Positions 43,702-53,041 of a stretch of DNA of 64,000 bases are shown here, piece after piece. The stretch lies in contig OZ255627.1 in NCBI GenBank assembly GCA_965276765.1, forward strand, positions 868,001 through 932,000, read 5' to 3'. The position numbers and the translations under genes were made by a program. Positions within the stretch are counted from its first letter, which is position 1; each line of letters starts with the position of its first letter. Below the pieces are notes generated by a model that was not told the DNA's origin, did not search any database, and saw only the letters and a list, made by a program, of their open reading frames with translations. This DNA is from G965276765 sp965276765 (GTDB lineage: Bacteria; Actinomycetota; Acidimicrobiia; Acidimicrobiales; Palsa-688).

Positions 43702-44481
43702 GTGAACGACAACACCACCGTCTTCTCCCAACAAGACGCCGGGGTGCGCTTCGAGTGGGGACTGACGGGTGCGAGAGCAGTCTCTACGCCGGTTGGGGCC
43801 GTGGTGATCGTGGACGTGTTGTCGTTCACCACTGCGGTCACCGTCGCTGTCGGGAGCGGGACTGCCGTCTACCCGCACCCTTGGCCCTCACCCGACACGG
43901 AATCGTTCGCCCGTGCGCATCAGGCCGTTTGCGCAGTCCGTCGACGCGCTGTCGACGCCGACCACCCCTGGACGCTGTCACCCGCGCACCTTCTGTGCGC
44001 GCCACCGGTCGACCGTCTCGTCCTCCCATCGCCCAACGGATCGACCATCGCTGCCGAAGTGACCGCCGAGGCGGTCATCGCTGGCCGTCTCCGCAACCCC
44101 ACGGCGGTCGCCCGGTGGCTCACCGACAGCGGGTTCGGCCATCCCGAGCGTCCCGCCGTCATCATCGCCGCAGGCGAACGCTGGCCTAACGGCGAACTCC
44201 GCCCAGCGCTCGAAGACCTCCTCGGGGCCGGGGCCGTCATCGCCAGGCTTCCCCCCGATCTCCGACGCTCACCCGAAGCAACCGCCGCCCAAGCCGCATG
44301 GCACGCCCACCGAGACCACCTCGGCCCCGCCATCCAGTCCTGTTCGTCGGGCCACGAACTCATCGACGCCGGCTATCCCGCCGACGTCGATCTCACCTCC
44401 GAATCCGACACCGACCCGGTCGTGCCACTCCTCATCGATGGCGCCTTCCGGCAGGGCAACTCCACCTCGAATCAGACTTGA
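43702..44481 (+). CDS. ComB-family protein (2-phosphosulfolactate phosphatase-like)
   Basis: 259 residues. TVFSQQDAGVRFEWGLTGA then AVVIVDVLSFTTAVTVAV is the ComB signature with acidic Mg2+ ligands. VDRLVLPSPNGSTIAAE and VIIAAGERWPNGELRPALEDLLGAGAVI follow. ComB dephosphorylates 2-phosphosulfolactate in coenzyme M synthesis, but most bacterial homologues have unproven roles. The ending GAFRQGNSTSNQT is atypical. It is squeezed between an IS110 transposase (4-base gap) and an IS110-like TTGACA motif that overlaps its stop. Confidence 0.8.
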   Translation: MNDNTTVFSQQDAGVRFEWGLTGARAVSTPVGAVVIVDVLSFTTAVTVAVGSGTAVYPHPWPSPDTESFARAHQAVCAVRRRAVDADHPWTLSPAHLLCAPPVDRLVLPSPNGSTIAAEVTAEAVIAGRLRNPTAVARWLTDSGFGHPERPAVIIAAGERWPNGELRPALEDLLGAGAVIARLPPDLRRSPEATAAQAAWHAHRDHLGPAIQSCSSGHELIDAGYPADVDLTSESDTDPVVPLLIDGAFRQGNSTSNQT

Positions 44482-44639
44482 CAAGAACATGGGGACACCC
44501 CCCCACGGCACCCGGTAAGCCCTGCCCGGCTCGGGCGGGGGCGAGCGGCGGGCCGAACAGCTCGGCGTCCCCTCCCTGCGGGATCGATCCCACTGGACCT
44601 GGTCGTGGCCGCCGGGGGCGACGTCGGTGAGCCGGCCGC

Positions 44640-45098
44640 GAGCGCCGGCGTCGCACACACCGGAGGCCGAATGCATCGTCACCGAGGCGCGCAACAGATC
44701 CTTGCGGCCTCGACGCGCCCTGATGCGATCGTCTGCGCCAACGACCTGACCGCCGTTGGTGTACTCCAAGTGCTGCACGACCACGGGGTGGCGGTTCCGG
44801 AGGATGTGATCGTCACCGGCTTCGCGACACGCGTCCTCGCGGTCGCCAGTCAGCCGTCGCTAACCACCGTACGCCAGCCAGTGAAGGAGATCGGAGCCGA
44901 GGCCCTCAAAATCCTCCGGGGCATGATCACGGTGCCGCCGCGCCCAGGGAACATCTCCTCCTCGAGCCACAACTCGTCGTTCGGCAATCGAGCAGCGGCT
45001 CAAGCAACCAGGTCAGAGGCGCTGACGCCCTTGACCTCAGAAAGAGACCGTCAAAGGTGAGGTCCAAGAGAAAGGGGGCGGCGAAGCCGGAGGGCTGA
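44640..45098 (+). pseudogene. LacI-family regulator, C-terminal remnant
   Basis: GAQQILAASTRPDAIVCANDLTA, then VGVLQVLHDHGVAVPEDVIVTGF and PSLTTVRQPVKEIGAEALKIL are the C-terminal effector subdomain of a LacI protein. The HTH and first half are absent. Near 44925 a frameshift moves the expected ending REHLLLEPQLVVRQS into another frame, which stops at 45096-45098. It cannot bind an operator as it stands. It sits at the end of the convergent sugar/sulfonate-like operon. Confidence 0.75.
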
Positions 45099-45144
45099 AC
45101 AGATCGCCGCTGGGGAGCGCATGGTCTTTCGGCGGGCCCTGTCA

Positions 45145-46248
45145 CTACGGCGAGGCCGGCTTGGGTCGGGGCGAAGGCTGGGCGGCTAGAGGCCCGTGGG
45201 CCATCTCGGCCAGGACGAGACGGCCGAAGGTCTCGCAGCTCTCGAGATGGGGATAGCCGGAGAAGATGAACGACTCGACGCCAGCGGTTTGAAGCTGGCG
45301 GATCGTATCCGCTACCTGGTCAGGATCTCCCACGATCGCGGCGCCGGCTCCGCTCCGGGCGCGTCCGATTCCGGTCCAGAGGTGACGACTCACGTAGCCC
45401 TCGTCATCGGCGTCTTCGCGGAGGGCGTTTTGGCGGCTCACACCCGCCGAGGCGACGTCTAGCGAGTGGGTTCGGATCTTTGCCCCCGTGTCCGTGTCGA
45501 GGCGACTGACGAGCCGGCGGGCCTCGGCTCTGGCTGCATCCTCTGTCTCGCCCACGATGACGTGGGACCGCCATCCGAAGCGGAGGTTTCGTCCGACCTT
45601 CGAGGCTCTCGATCGCATGTCGTCCACGACCAAGCGGACCTCTTGAGGGGTGTCGGGCCACATCAGGTACACGTCAGCTGCTGCCGCGGCACAGTCCTTG
45701 GCCGGCTCAGAGAGACCTCCGAAATAGAAGGGAGGGCATGACGCCGATACGGGTCGAGCCCTGGGTGGGTCGATCTGCAGGTTGACGAAGTCACCGTTGA
45801 ATTCGACCCTGTCGCCGTTGAGTAGCTGCCGGAGCACCGCCATGTGCTCGATGGTCCGACGATACCGAGCCTCCGACGGCAATGTTTCCCCGGGCACATC
45901 ACTCGAGATGATGTTGAGGAGAAGCCGGCCTCCCGCCATCTGGTCGATGGTCGCCACCTGCCGAGCCAGCTGCGGCAGCACCATCTCACCCATCCGGACC
46001 GCCAGAAGCAGCCGTATGCGGTCCGTCTCAACAGCTATCCCCGCGCCGAACGCGACACTGTCGATGCCGAGCGTGTAGCCAGATGGCAGGAGCACGCTGT
46101 CAAAACCCTGCGCCTCGGCTGTGCGCACGATCCGCCCGCAATGCTCCCAGGAACTCCGCAGGCGCATATCGGGCACGCCGAGATATTCGTAGTCGTCGTC
46201 GCAGAGCGCCGCGAACCACGCGACCTCCGGGATCGGATCAGCAGACAT
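45145..46248 (-). CDS. SsuD-like FMN-dependent monooxygenase (LLM family)
   Basis: 367 residues of the bacterial luciferase-like family, closest in pattern to alkanesulfonate monooxygenase SsuD: LLPSGYTLGIDSVAF, RQVATIDQMAGGRLLLNI, FYFGGLSEPAKDCAAAAADVYLMW and the strongly SsuD-like end HLWTGIGRARSGAGAAIVGD then FIFSGYPHLES. SsuD-type enzymes use FMNH2 and O2 to break a C-S (or similar) bond, releasing sulfite and an aldehyde. A separate flavin reductase is required and is not in the window. ATG 46246-46248 shares a base with the stop of the dehydrogenase gene. It is the last gene of the operon. Confidence 0.88.
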   Translation of the reverse strand: MSADPIPEVAWFAALCDDDYEYLGVPDMRLRSSWEHCGRIVRTAEAQGFDSVLLPSGYTLGIDSVAFGAGIAVETDRIRLLLAVRMGEMVLPQLARQVATIDQMAGGRLLLNIISSDVPGETLPSEARYRRTIEHMAVLRQLLNGDRVEFNGDFVNLQIDPPRARPVSASCPPFYFGGLSEPAKDCAAAAADVYLMWPDTPQEVRLVVDDMRSRASKVGRNLRFGWRSHVIVGETEDAARAEARRLVSRLDTDTGAKIRTHSLDVASAGVSRQNALREDADDEGYVSRHLWTGIGRARSGAGAAIVGDPDQVADTIRQLQTAGVESFIFSGYPHLESCETFGRLVLAEMAHGPLAAQPSPRPKPASP

Positions 46249-47357
46249 CAATCCGTCTCCTGTCGGCTCGGGGTGCTCGTCGCCGGGTCGCGACGTGCGT
46301 TTGGCCGGTACGCCGGCTCGGTCCAATCACCGGTCGCGGCGCTCTCAAGTACCGCTAGCGAAATCGACAGCAACTCGGCACCGTCCTCGATGATCGACAC
46401 GTCTGTTCCATCTCCACCCGAGACGTAGCGCGCGAACGCGATCGCCTGGTCGTAGAGGCAGTCCCCAGGAGGAATGCGGATGGTCGTGCGCCGCCCCGGC
46501 CGATCGACCGTGACCGACTCGCCACCCCACCCGAAGCCCGCGCTCAAGGTGATGACCCCGCGTGGACCGATGATCCGCTGTGGGGAAGGTTGGACCTCGA
46601 CCCCGGTGCTGAGACCCCAGCTGGTACTCAGCATGGCCATGTCACCATTGCCGAGGTCGGCGATCACGGCGCCGGTGTCGACCGCCAGGTCGGCGATAGC
46701 GCCTACTTCGGGTTGACCGGCCGCAAGGGTCCCAACCAGCGCGCTGACCCGCTGGACGTTGGCGCCGAGGCACGTCTGCCAGAGAAGGAAGTAGTGCTGA
46801 GCCGCGTCGACGAGGGGCCCGCCGTTGACGTCGGCGTGGTGCATGAGTCGTTTCGGCCGTATCGGGGCAACGAGGTCACTGGTCCACAGGACGGGACGGC
46901 CGATCTCGTCTGACTCGATGAGCTCCCGGACCGTGTTCACTTCCACGGCCCGGTTGCGTTGGAACGCAACAGCAAACTTCCGGTCGCTCTCACGAAGGGC
47001 ATCCGCTATCGACTGGACCTCTTGGAGTGATCGGGCCACGGGCTTTTCGCACAGGACGTGTAGCCCGCTGCGAAGGGCCAAGATCGAGGCGGGAGCGTGC
47101 TGATCGAGCGGCACGGCAACAATGGCGATCTCGGCGCTGACTCCCTGCATCGCCTCGGCGAACTGTGTGAAGTGGAGCGTGTCACGACCGCATCGCTCGG
47201 CCAGGCGGGCAGCTCTCTCGGCATCGATGTCGACGACGGCGGCGATCTGGTGGCCGGCCTTGGCCCAGGCTTCGACGTGCAGGGCGCCCATGAAGCCTGC
47301 TCCCAGCACGATGACCCGATAGGACGGCTGTGGGGTCGTGGGTGACATCTCGCTCAC
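46248..47357 (-). CDS. Gfo/Idh/MocA-family oxidoreductase
   Basis: 369 residues. The N-terminal Rossmann motif is VIVLGAGFMGALHVEAW; the family active-site motif EKPVARS lies near residue 98. The C-terminal alpha/beta domain includes HHADVNGGPLVDAAQHYF, with the candidate catalytic His/Asp. Members oxidise or reduce sugars and inositols with NAD(P). GTG 47355-47357 overlaps the upstream stop by GTGA. In this operon it probably oxidises the imported sugar or a product of it. Confidence 0.9.
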   Translation of the reverse strand: MSEMSPTTPQPSYRVIVLGAGFMGALHVEAWAKAGHQIAAVVDIDAERAARLAERCGRDTLHFTQFAEAMQGVSAEIAIVAVPLDQHAPASILALRSGLHVLCEKPVARSLQEVQSIADALRESDRKFAVAFQRNRAVEVNTVRELIESDEIGRPVLWTSDLVAPIRPKRLMHHADVNGGPLVDAAQHYFLLWQTCLGANVQRVSALVGTLAAGQPEVGAIADLAVDTGAVIADLGNGDMAMLSTSWGLSTGVEVQPSPQRIIGPRGVITLSAGFGWGGESVTVDRPGRRTTIRIPPGDCLYDQAIAFARYVSGGDGTDVSIIEDGAELLSISLAVLESAATGDWTEPAYRPNARRDPATSTPSRQETD

Positions 47358-48334
47358 TCCTTTGGATCCTGCGCGGTGACCGAGCCTCTGGAGCCGGTGA
47401 AACGAGCCAGGTTGGCTCGACCGATCTCAAGGCCGCGAATGACGCGCTCGTCAGTGCCGGACCAAACCGGGTCCTCGTGCTCAATGATGAGCGGACCGGA
47501 GTAGGACGCCTCGAACAGTGCCGTCAAGAACTTGGTCCAGTCGATGTCGCCTTGCCCAGGAACACGGTGTCGCCACCAGCGCAAGGTCAGCATGCCCTCG
47601 TCGGCGAGCACGCCAGGAAGGCGCTCCGTATCCTTGGCCTGCACCAGCCATATCCGGTCGCGGAATTCGTGCACGGCCCTCGTGGAGTCGATGCCCTGCC
47701 AGACCAGATGGGACGGGTCCAGGTTAAGGCCAAGCATCTCGCTTGGGACCAAGGCAAAGATCTCCCGCCACATCGACGGGGAGACCGCGATGTTGGCGTC
47801 GTTGGGCCAAAACTCGTACATAGGGCAGTTCTCAAAAGCCAGCCGCACTCCGTAGCGCTCAGCCATGTCCACGAGCGGAGGGAATACCTCGGCGAAGGCG
47901 ACGAGGTTTTGCTCAAGCGTCTTGGAGGGGTCCCGCCCGGTGAAGGTTGAGACCACCGGAATCTCGCACCTGTTCGCGGCCCGCAGGAGCACCTCGAGGT
48001 AAGAAGCAGCCCGCTGCCGCTCCGAGGGATCAGGAGAGAGAAAGGGAAGCAGACCACACATAATCCCTGCGACGTCAACGTCGGATTGCAACCGAGCCTC
48101 GGCCACGGGGTTTTCTCTACCATCGGCGATCGCCCCCCAGTCCACGTGACGGTACCGAGGGCTGCCGTGCAGCTCCACGACCGGCCAGTGGTGGTCCGCC
48201 GCCCATTCGAAGAGCCTTCCCAGCTCCCAGGTCATGAGGCAGGCATTGTTGAACCCGATCTTCCACCCACCCATCTCGCTTCTGTGTGGCCCAGGCATAG
48301 TGTCCATATTCGTGCTGCCTATCTCTTTGATCAT
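47354..48334 (-). CDS. Sugar phosphate isomerase/epimerase-like TIM-barrel protein (first of two)
   Basis: 326 residues of the AP-endonuclease-2/xylose-isomerase-like TIM barrel: VVELHGSPRYRHVDW, VSTFTGRDPSKTLEQNL, RLAFENCPMYEF (metal-site Glu), LGLNLDPSHLVWQGID and LIIEHEDP. The spacing of E, D/H, H and E suits a divalent metal site. ATG 48332-48334 overlaps the stop of the ATPase gene as ATGA, which fixes the start. Confidence 0.88.
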   Translation of the reverse strand: MIKEIGSTNMDTMPGPHRSEMGGWKIGFNNACLMTWELGRLFEWAADHHWPVVELHGSPRYRHVDWGAIADGRENPVAEARLQSDVDVAGIMCGLLPFLSPDPSERQRAASYLEVLLRAANRCEIPVVSTFTGRDPSKTLEQNLVAFAEVFPPLVDMAERYGVRLAFENCPMYEFWPNDANIAVSPSMWREIFALVPSEMLGLNLDPSHLVWQGIDSTRAVHEFRDRIWLVQAKDTERLPGVLADEGMLTLRWWRHRVPGQGDIDWTKFLTALFEASYSGPLIIEHEDPVWSGTDERVIRGLEIGRANLARFTGSRGSVTAQDPKE

Positions 48335-49368
48335 TTGCTTCGATGTGACTCGGGGACTGGGATCCGAGCGCCGCCATCGTGCAACCAGCAGGCGGCCGTG
48401 TGGCCCGACGCGACACTGAACTCCGGCGGATCCGCTTCGGCACAAACCGCCATCGCTGCCGAGCACCGGAGCCGAAACGGACACCCAGAGGAGGTGACCT
48501 TCGGCCCTTTGCGGTCCATTTGGCCGGACACTTTACGAACCTCGGCATTATCCGGATCTGGGGCCGACGCCAGCAGGAGACGGGTATAGGGGTGGGCCGG
48601 CGTCTCGGTCACCGACAAACTGTCCCCGTACTCCACGACCTGACCCGCGTACATCACCGCGACCGTGTCGGAAAGGTACCGTGCCGACGCGATGTCGTGG
48701 GTGACGTAGAGGATCGCCAACCCGTCCTCCGAGCGCAGGGAATCGAGGAGATTGAGCACGCCGAGCCGGATGGAAACGTCGAGCATGGAAACAGGCTCAT
48801 CGGCAAGAAGCACGCGAGGTTCTGATGCCAACGCCCTGGCGATCGCTACCCGCTGGAGCTGGCCGCCGGAGAGGGTGTGAGGCAGCTTGTCCATCACCTG
48901 CCCTGAGTTCAGGTTGACCCGATCCAGGAGGGCCTTGATGGCTCCATCGACACCTCCACGACCACGGACCTTGTGATGGATGAGCAAGGGCCGCTCCAAG
49001 TGGTACCGGACGGTGTGGACCGGATTGAGCGCCGAGAACGGATCTTGGAACACGAGTTGCACCTGCCGCCGGAACTCGCGACCACGCAGGCGTCCGACCG
49101 GCGTTTCGTCCAGGAGGACACGGCCAGACGTCGGCCGGACCAGTCGGGCCATCATCCGAGCAAGCGTCGACTTCCCTGATCCACTCTCGCCGACGACGGC
49201 CGTGATCCGGCCAGCCGGCAGTGCCAGCGAAACCCCCGATACGGCCTTCAAACCCGGCGGGGATCGCAGCCCGCGGCGACGTCCTTGACCGCGCTGGGCG
49301 AACTCCTTGGTCAATCCCTCGGCGCGCAGCGCGGATTGACCGGCTCCTTCGACCGCGGTCTCGCTCAC
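48331..49368 (-). CDS. ABC importer ATPase, OppF/DppF type
   Basis: 345 residues. Walker A GESGSGKSTLARMM, Q-loop LVFQDPFSALNPV, signature LSGGQLQRVAIARALA, Walker B VLLADEPVSMLD and VTHD are present. The C-terminal Cys-rich extension is also there (GCPFRLRCSAAMAVC...C). GTG 49366-49368 overlaps the upstream ATPase stop. It pairs with the next ATPase to drive the importer of this operon. Confidence 0.93.
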   Translation of the reverse strand: MSETAVEGAGQSALRAEGLTKEFAQRGQGRRRGLRSPPGLKAVSGVSLALPAGRITAVVGESGSGKSTLARMMARLVRPTSGRVLLDETPVGRLRGREFRRQVQLVFQDPFSALNPVHTVRYHLERPLLIHHKVRGRGGVDGAIKALLDRVNLNSGQVMDKLPHTLSGGQLQRVAIARALASEPRVLLADEPVSMLDVSIRLGVLNLLDSLRSEDGLAILYVTHDIASARYLSDTVAVMYAGQVVEYGDSLSVTETPAHPYTRLLLASAPDPDNAEVRKVSGQMDRKGPKVTSSGCPFRLRCSAAMAVCAEADPPEFSVASGHTAACWLHDGGARIPVPESHRSK

Positions 49369-50471
49369 AACCCCGCCTCCTGCCCGTCGGATACGACTGC
49401 AGCGCGCCGCGGCTCGGGCCGATCCACGGCGCTGGGCACGGGCTGGCGACCGTCATGAAGCCAACATGCGACCTGCCGGTCAACATCGACGCCTGGGCGC
49501 ATCAGGAGCGGTCGCTGCGAACGGCAACGGTCCATCGTATTAGGACAGCGATCAGCAAAGGCGCAACCGGGGCCCAGCTCACGGAGATCAGGCGGCGAGC
49601 CTGGTATCCCCTCCAGGCGCCGACGCTCGCCCCGCAGCGACGGGAAGGACCCGACCAACCCGGCCGCATACGGATGCCGGGGGGCTCGGAAGACCGAGAG
49701 GGCCGGGCCTTGCTCGACAATCCTCCCGGCATACATGACGCAGATCCTGCCCGCCAGCTCGGCCAGAAGGGACAGATCGTGAGTGATGAAAACAACCGCA
49801 AAGCCGAGTCGAGCCTTCAGGTCGACGATCTGCTCGATGATCTCCCGCTGGGTGACTACATCGAGAGCAGTCGTCGGCTCGTCCATGATCACCACCTGTG
49901 GTTCCAGCGCAAGGGCCATGGCGATCATGACGCGCTGGCGCATGCCCCCTGACAACTCGTGCGGATAGCTCGTCAGTCGGCTTCTGTCGATGCCGACGAG
50001 CTCGAGCATCTCCCCAGCACGATCCCTCGCCATCTCCTTGCGCGTGCCCCGGCGATGAGCTCTGAGCACGTCGGTCAGTTGGGCGCCGACTGAAATCACT
50101 GGATTCAGCGCGTGCATGGCCGACTGGAAGACCATCGCCAGCTCAGCCCACCGCAACTGGCGAAGCTCCTCATCGCTCACCTGCAGCAGGTGAATGTCCC
50201 GCCCTGGCCCGCCGTCGCCTGCCGGGCGGAAGATGACATCACCGGCGGCGACGACACCTGGCGGTCTGAGGAGTCGGGTAATCGCATATGCAAGGGTCGA
50301 CTTGCCGCTGCCGCTCTCGCCCGTGAGGCCCAGGACCTCACCGCGGTGGAGGTCGAGGTCGACGTCGGAAACCGCGGGGACAGCATCGCGTCCGTAGCCG
50401 TACCGAACAGACATGTCGCGGACCTCGAGGACCACGTCAGAGCCATCTCCTCTTCCATGCGACTCAGTCAC
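49365..50471 (-). CDS. ABC importer ATPase, OppD/DppD type
   Basis: 368 residues. Walker A GESGSGKSTLAYAI near residue 60, Q-loop MVFQSAMHALNPV, signature LSGGMRQRVMIAMALA, Walker B VVIMDEPTTALD, ITHD. The C-terminal extension has cysteines (GCAFADRCPNTMDRC...C). GTG 50469-50471 is the likely start. Twelve bases separate it from the upstream epimerase gene. Confidence 0.92.
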   Translation of the reverse strand: MTESHGRGDGSDVVLEVRDMSVRYGYGRDAVPAVSDVDLDLHRGEVLGLTGESGSGKSTLAYAITRLLRPPGVVAAGDVIFRPAGDGGPGRDIHLLQVSDEELRQLRWAELAMVFQSAMHALNPVISVGAQLTDVLRAHRRGTRKEMARDRAGEMLELVGIDRSRLTSYPHELSGGMRQRVMIAMALALEPQVVIMDEPTTALDVVTQREIIEQIVDLKARLGFAVVFITHDLSLLAELAGRICVMYAGRIVEQGPALSVFRAPRHPYAAGLVGSFPSLRGERRRLEGIPGSPPDLRELGPGCAFADRCPNTMDRCRSQRPLLMRPGVDVDRQVACWLHDGRQPVPSAVDRPEPRRAAVVSDGQEAGL

Positions 50472-50483
50472 CTCTCGGCTGCC

Positions 50484-51326
50484 TCACGCGCCGAGACCTG
50501 CTTCCAGGTATCGGCGACTCTCGACGGCGTAGTCGAGCAGTGAGCGGCGACCCCACTCTTCCCATAGCTCGGGAAACTCCGGGTCCGGCTCGGCCTCGAC
50601 CACACACCAACGCAGTGACGGCACCGTCGAGCGCACCCAGTCACTCAGCGGTAGCCCACCGTGTCCCAGGGCGGGCATCCAATGCCCGCCGGCTACGTCA
50701 CGTGCGTGCAGGTACTGCACCCGCCCACCCCACCGCTGGAGGCAGTCGCCGACGTCCTGCCCGGCGCGCACGAGGTGAGCCAAGTCCACCGCCAGGTCGA
50801 GGCCATCAGTCAGGATGTCGAACACACCGGGCCGGGCAAACTCCCATCCGTGATTGTGGTACATCAGCCCGCCCCCCTCCGCCTCGAGTCGCCCCGCGAA
50901 TATACGGAGCTGCGCGTTGGCGGCTCGGGCCAACGCGTCGGCGCCCCGGCCCCGGAACTCGTCAGCGTGTCCACTACTCGTCACGACCAGCGGCGCATGT
51001 CCGTCCGGCCCGAACGCGACGAGGCGTTCCCACTCGTCGCTGATGCGTGCCGGAACGTCCGCTTTGCCCCAGCCTGGCGCGTAGTGAATCGCGGCCAGCT
51101 CAAGCCCGGCCGACTCGACCTGATCGGCCAACTCTCGGGGGTCCAGCTGGTTGACGAACCCGAAACCCAGCTCGATCCCGCCATAACCGGCCTCGCCCAC
51201 CTGACTGATGGCTTCGGGTAGGGCGACGCCCGACACGAGCCAAGGTCGAGCCTGGCATCCTAACTTCGCTCTCATCACGTGTTGGCCTTTCGTCGATTCC
51301 GGCTCGGGCGCTGTGTTCTCTGTCAT
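50484..51326 (-). CDS. Sugar phosphate isomerase/epimerase-like TIM-barrel protein (second of two)
   Basis: 280 residues. GYGGIELGFGFVNQLDP, LELAAIHYAP, GGLMYHNHGWEFA, LDLAVDLAHLVRAGQD, YLHARDVAGG and VVEAEPDP give the ordered E, H, E, D, H, E metal-site pattern of inosose dehydratase/epimerase-type TIM barrels. It is not a copy of the first TIM-barrel protein, so two different aldose/ketose steps are likely. ATG 51324-51326 overlaps the stop of the binding-protein gene. Confidence 0.88.
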   Translation of the reverse strand: MTENTAPEPESTKGQHVMRAKLGCQARPWLVSGVALPEAISQVGEAGYGGIELGFGFVNQLDPRELADQVESAGLELAAIHYAPGWGKADVPARISDEWERLVAFGPDGHAPLVVTSSGHADEFRGRGADALARAANAQLRIFAGRLEAEGGGLMYHNHGWEFARPGVFDILTDGLDLAVDLAHLVRAGQDVGDCLQRWGGRVQYLHARDVAGGHWMPALGHGGLPLSDWVRSTVPSLRWCVVEAEPDPEFPELWEEWGRRSLLDYAVESRRYLEAGLGA

Positions 51327-52996
51327 GTGGCGGGCTTGAGGTGGAGCAGCACGTACTCGGAGCTTGACCCGCCCGGCGAGTTGGTCATGTACGGATTCGA
51401 AGGTGATGGCCAGCCCGCGAACTGCTTGCTGGAGTACTCGCTCCATGCCACTCCGTAGAGGAATGGGATGACCGGGACGTCTGACGTCAGGAGCTTCTCG
51501 ATACCGTCGAGGGCCTTTTGCTCGGCTGCGGGGCTGTTTGTGGCGGCGTCCTGGGTGAGGAGCCTGTCCATAGCCGGGCTCTTGTAACGCTCGAAGTCCC
51601 CGACGGCCTCCTTGCCTTCTCCGGCCGTCAAGGAGCTATTGAACGTGTCGTTGTAGGGAATGTACGGGTCCTGGCCGTTGATCCCGCCATCCCACGTCAA
51701 CTGAAAGTCACCATCACGGAGGTCGGCGGTCCACGCATCTGCCGACAGAGCTTCGATGGTCACCTTGATGCCGATGCTCTGAAGCTCACTCTGAATGGCA
51801 GGATAGGCCCCGATCACGTTGGTGAATGCCGAGTCGCCGATCAATTTGATCGAGAGCTCCTTACCGCCCTTGGTCAGGAACCCGCCCGGTCCCTTCGTGT
51901 AGCCGGCCGCCGTCAGGATCGAGCGTGCTTTGGCCGGGTCGTAACTGTAGGAGCTCGATGCCAGCGAAGGATCGAGGTACTTCGAGAAGGAAGGCAGGGT
52001 TAGGTCTGTCGTTGTCGTCGCCGGCCTTAAGTACCCGTAATCCTGTTGGCTTGAGATGAGGGGACGGTTGATCGCATAGGCCACCGCCCTTCGTACGGCC
52101 GGGTCATTGAACGGGAACTCGCCGTCGTTTGGAAGTAACACCTGCGTGTTGACAGCAGGGTCCCAGGCGTGGTTGTCCGAACTCTTGGAGAGGAAAACCT
52201 TTTGAACGTTCGGGATGAAGTTGCCTGCCCAATTTAGCTGACCGTCTTCCAGGGCGGGAAGTATGTTGGTGTTCGAGTCATACGCCGGATAGACGAGTGT
52301 TTCCGGCGCCTTCGTGTCCGACTGCCAGTAGTGGGATCTCCGAGTCAAGGACACGCTGGACGTCGAAAACGTCTTCAGCATGTAGGGCCCGGTGCCAACT
52401 GGGGAGGGGTCTTCATACGTCGCCGGGTTCGCAACACTGGCCCAAACGTGGTTGGGAACAATGTCCTGGCTACCGATGTAGTATAGATTCACGTATTGCG
52501 GTGTCTTGAAGGTCAGCACTACCTTCTGCGGTGACGGCGTGGCGATGCTCGTCGGATCGATACCGTTGCTGTTGGTGTCGGGATATTTCTTGAGGATCTC
52601 AAAGGTCGTCGCGACGTCCTTGCTGGTGAATGGCTTCCCGTCGGACCACGTCACCCTCGATCGCAGTGTAAATGAGAGCTGGCGTCCGCCCTCCGCCCAA
52701 GAGTACGAGGTCGCCAGCCAGGGGTACACCTTGTTTGGTTTGAGCAGATCGAACTGCAGCAGGGGCTCGTATATCATCCCGGTCGCGCCCAGCTCGTTGT
52801 CGGCGCTGGTCGGGAAGAAAGGATTGAAGTTCCGCGTGACAGGTCCTGTAGGAGCCGTCTCTGTGGTCAGCGTCGCGGTGGCAGACGAGGACCCACCAGC
52901 GGCGCCACCGCCGGTTCCCTGCGTTCCACAACCAGCGGCCACTAGGGCGATGGCGATCCCGACCGCGGCCGTCGAAGTACGTGTTGTTAGCCTCAT
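51323..52996 (-). CDS. ABC importer substrate-binding lipoprotein (SBP_bac_5)
   Basis: 557 residues with a lipoprotein signal (RLTTRTSTAAVGIAIALVAAGC) and a Gly/Ser/Ala linker. The mature part is a family-5 binding protein: SDGKPFTSKDVATTFEIL, GTGPYMLKTFSTSSVSLTRR and RRAVAYAINRPLIS. Although the family is named for peptides, many members bind oligosaccharides, opines or other solutes, and the downstream sugar enzymes argue for a sugar-like ligand here. Confidence 0.92.
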   Translation of the reverse strand: MRLTTRTSTAAVGIAIALVAAGCGTQGTGGGAAGGSSSATATLTTETAPTGPVTRNFNPFFPTSADNELGATGMIYEPLLQFDLLKPNKVYPWLATSYSWAEGGRQLSFTLRSRVTWSDGKPFTSKDVATTFEILKKYPDTNSNGIDPTSIATPSPQKVVLTFKTPQYVNLYYIGSQDIVPNHVWASVANPATYEDPSPVGTGPYMLKTFSTSSVSLTRRSHYWQSDTKAPETLVYPAYDSNTNILPALEDGQLNWAGNFIPNVQKVFLSKSSDNHAWDPAVNTQVLLPNDGEFPFNDPAVRRAVAYAINRPLISSQQDYGYLRPATTTTDLTLPSFSKYLDPSLASSSYSYDPAKARSILTAAGYTKGPGGFLTKGGKELSIKLIGDSAFTNVIGAYPAIQSELQSIGIKVTIEALSADAWTADLRDGDFQLTWDGGINGQDPYIPYNDTFNSSLTAGEGKEAVGDFERYKSPAMDRLLTQDAATNSPAAEQKALDGIEKLLTSDVPVIPFLYGVAWSEYSSKQFAGWPSPSNPYMTNSPGGSSSEYVLLHLKPAT

Positions 52997-53041
52997 GTGT
53001 TATCCCCCATTAGGTATCGCAGGCAAGCTATGAGTTCGCAG

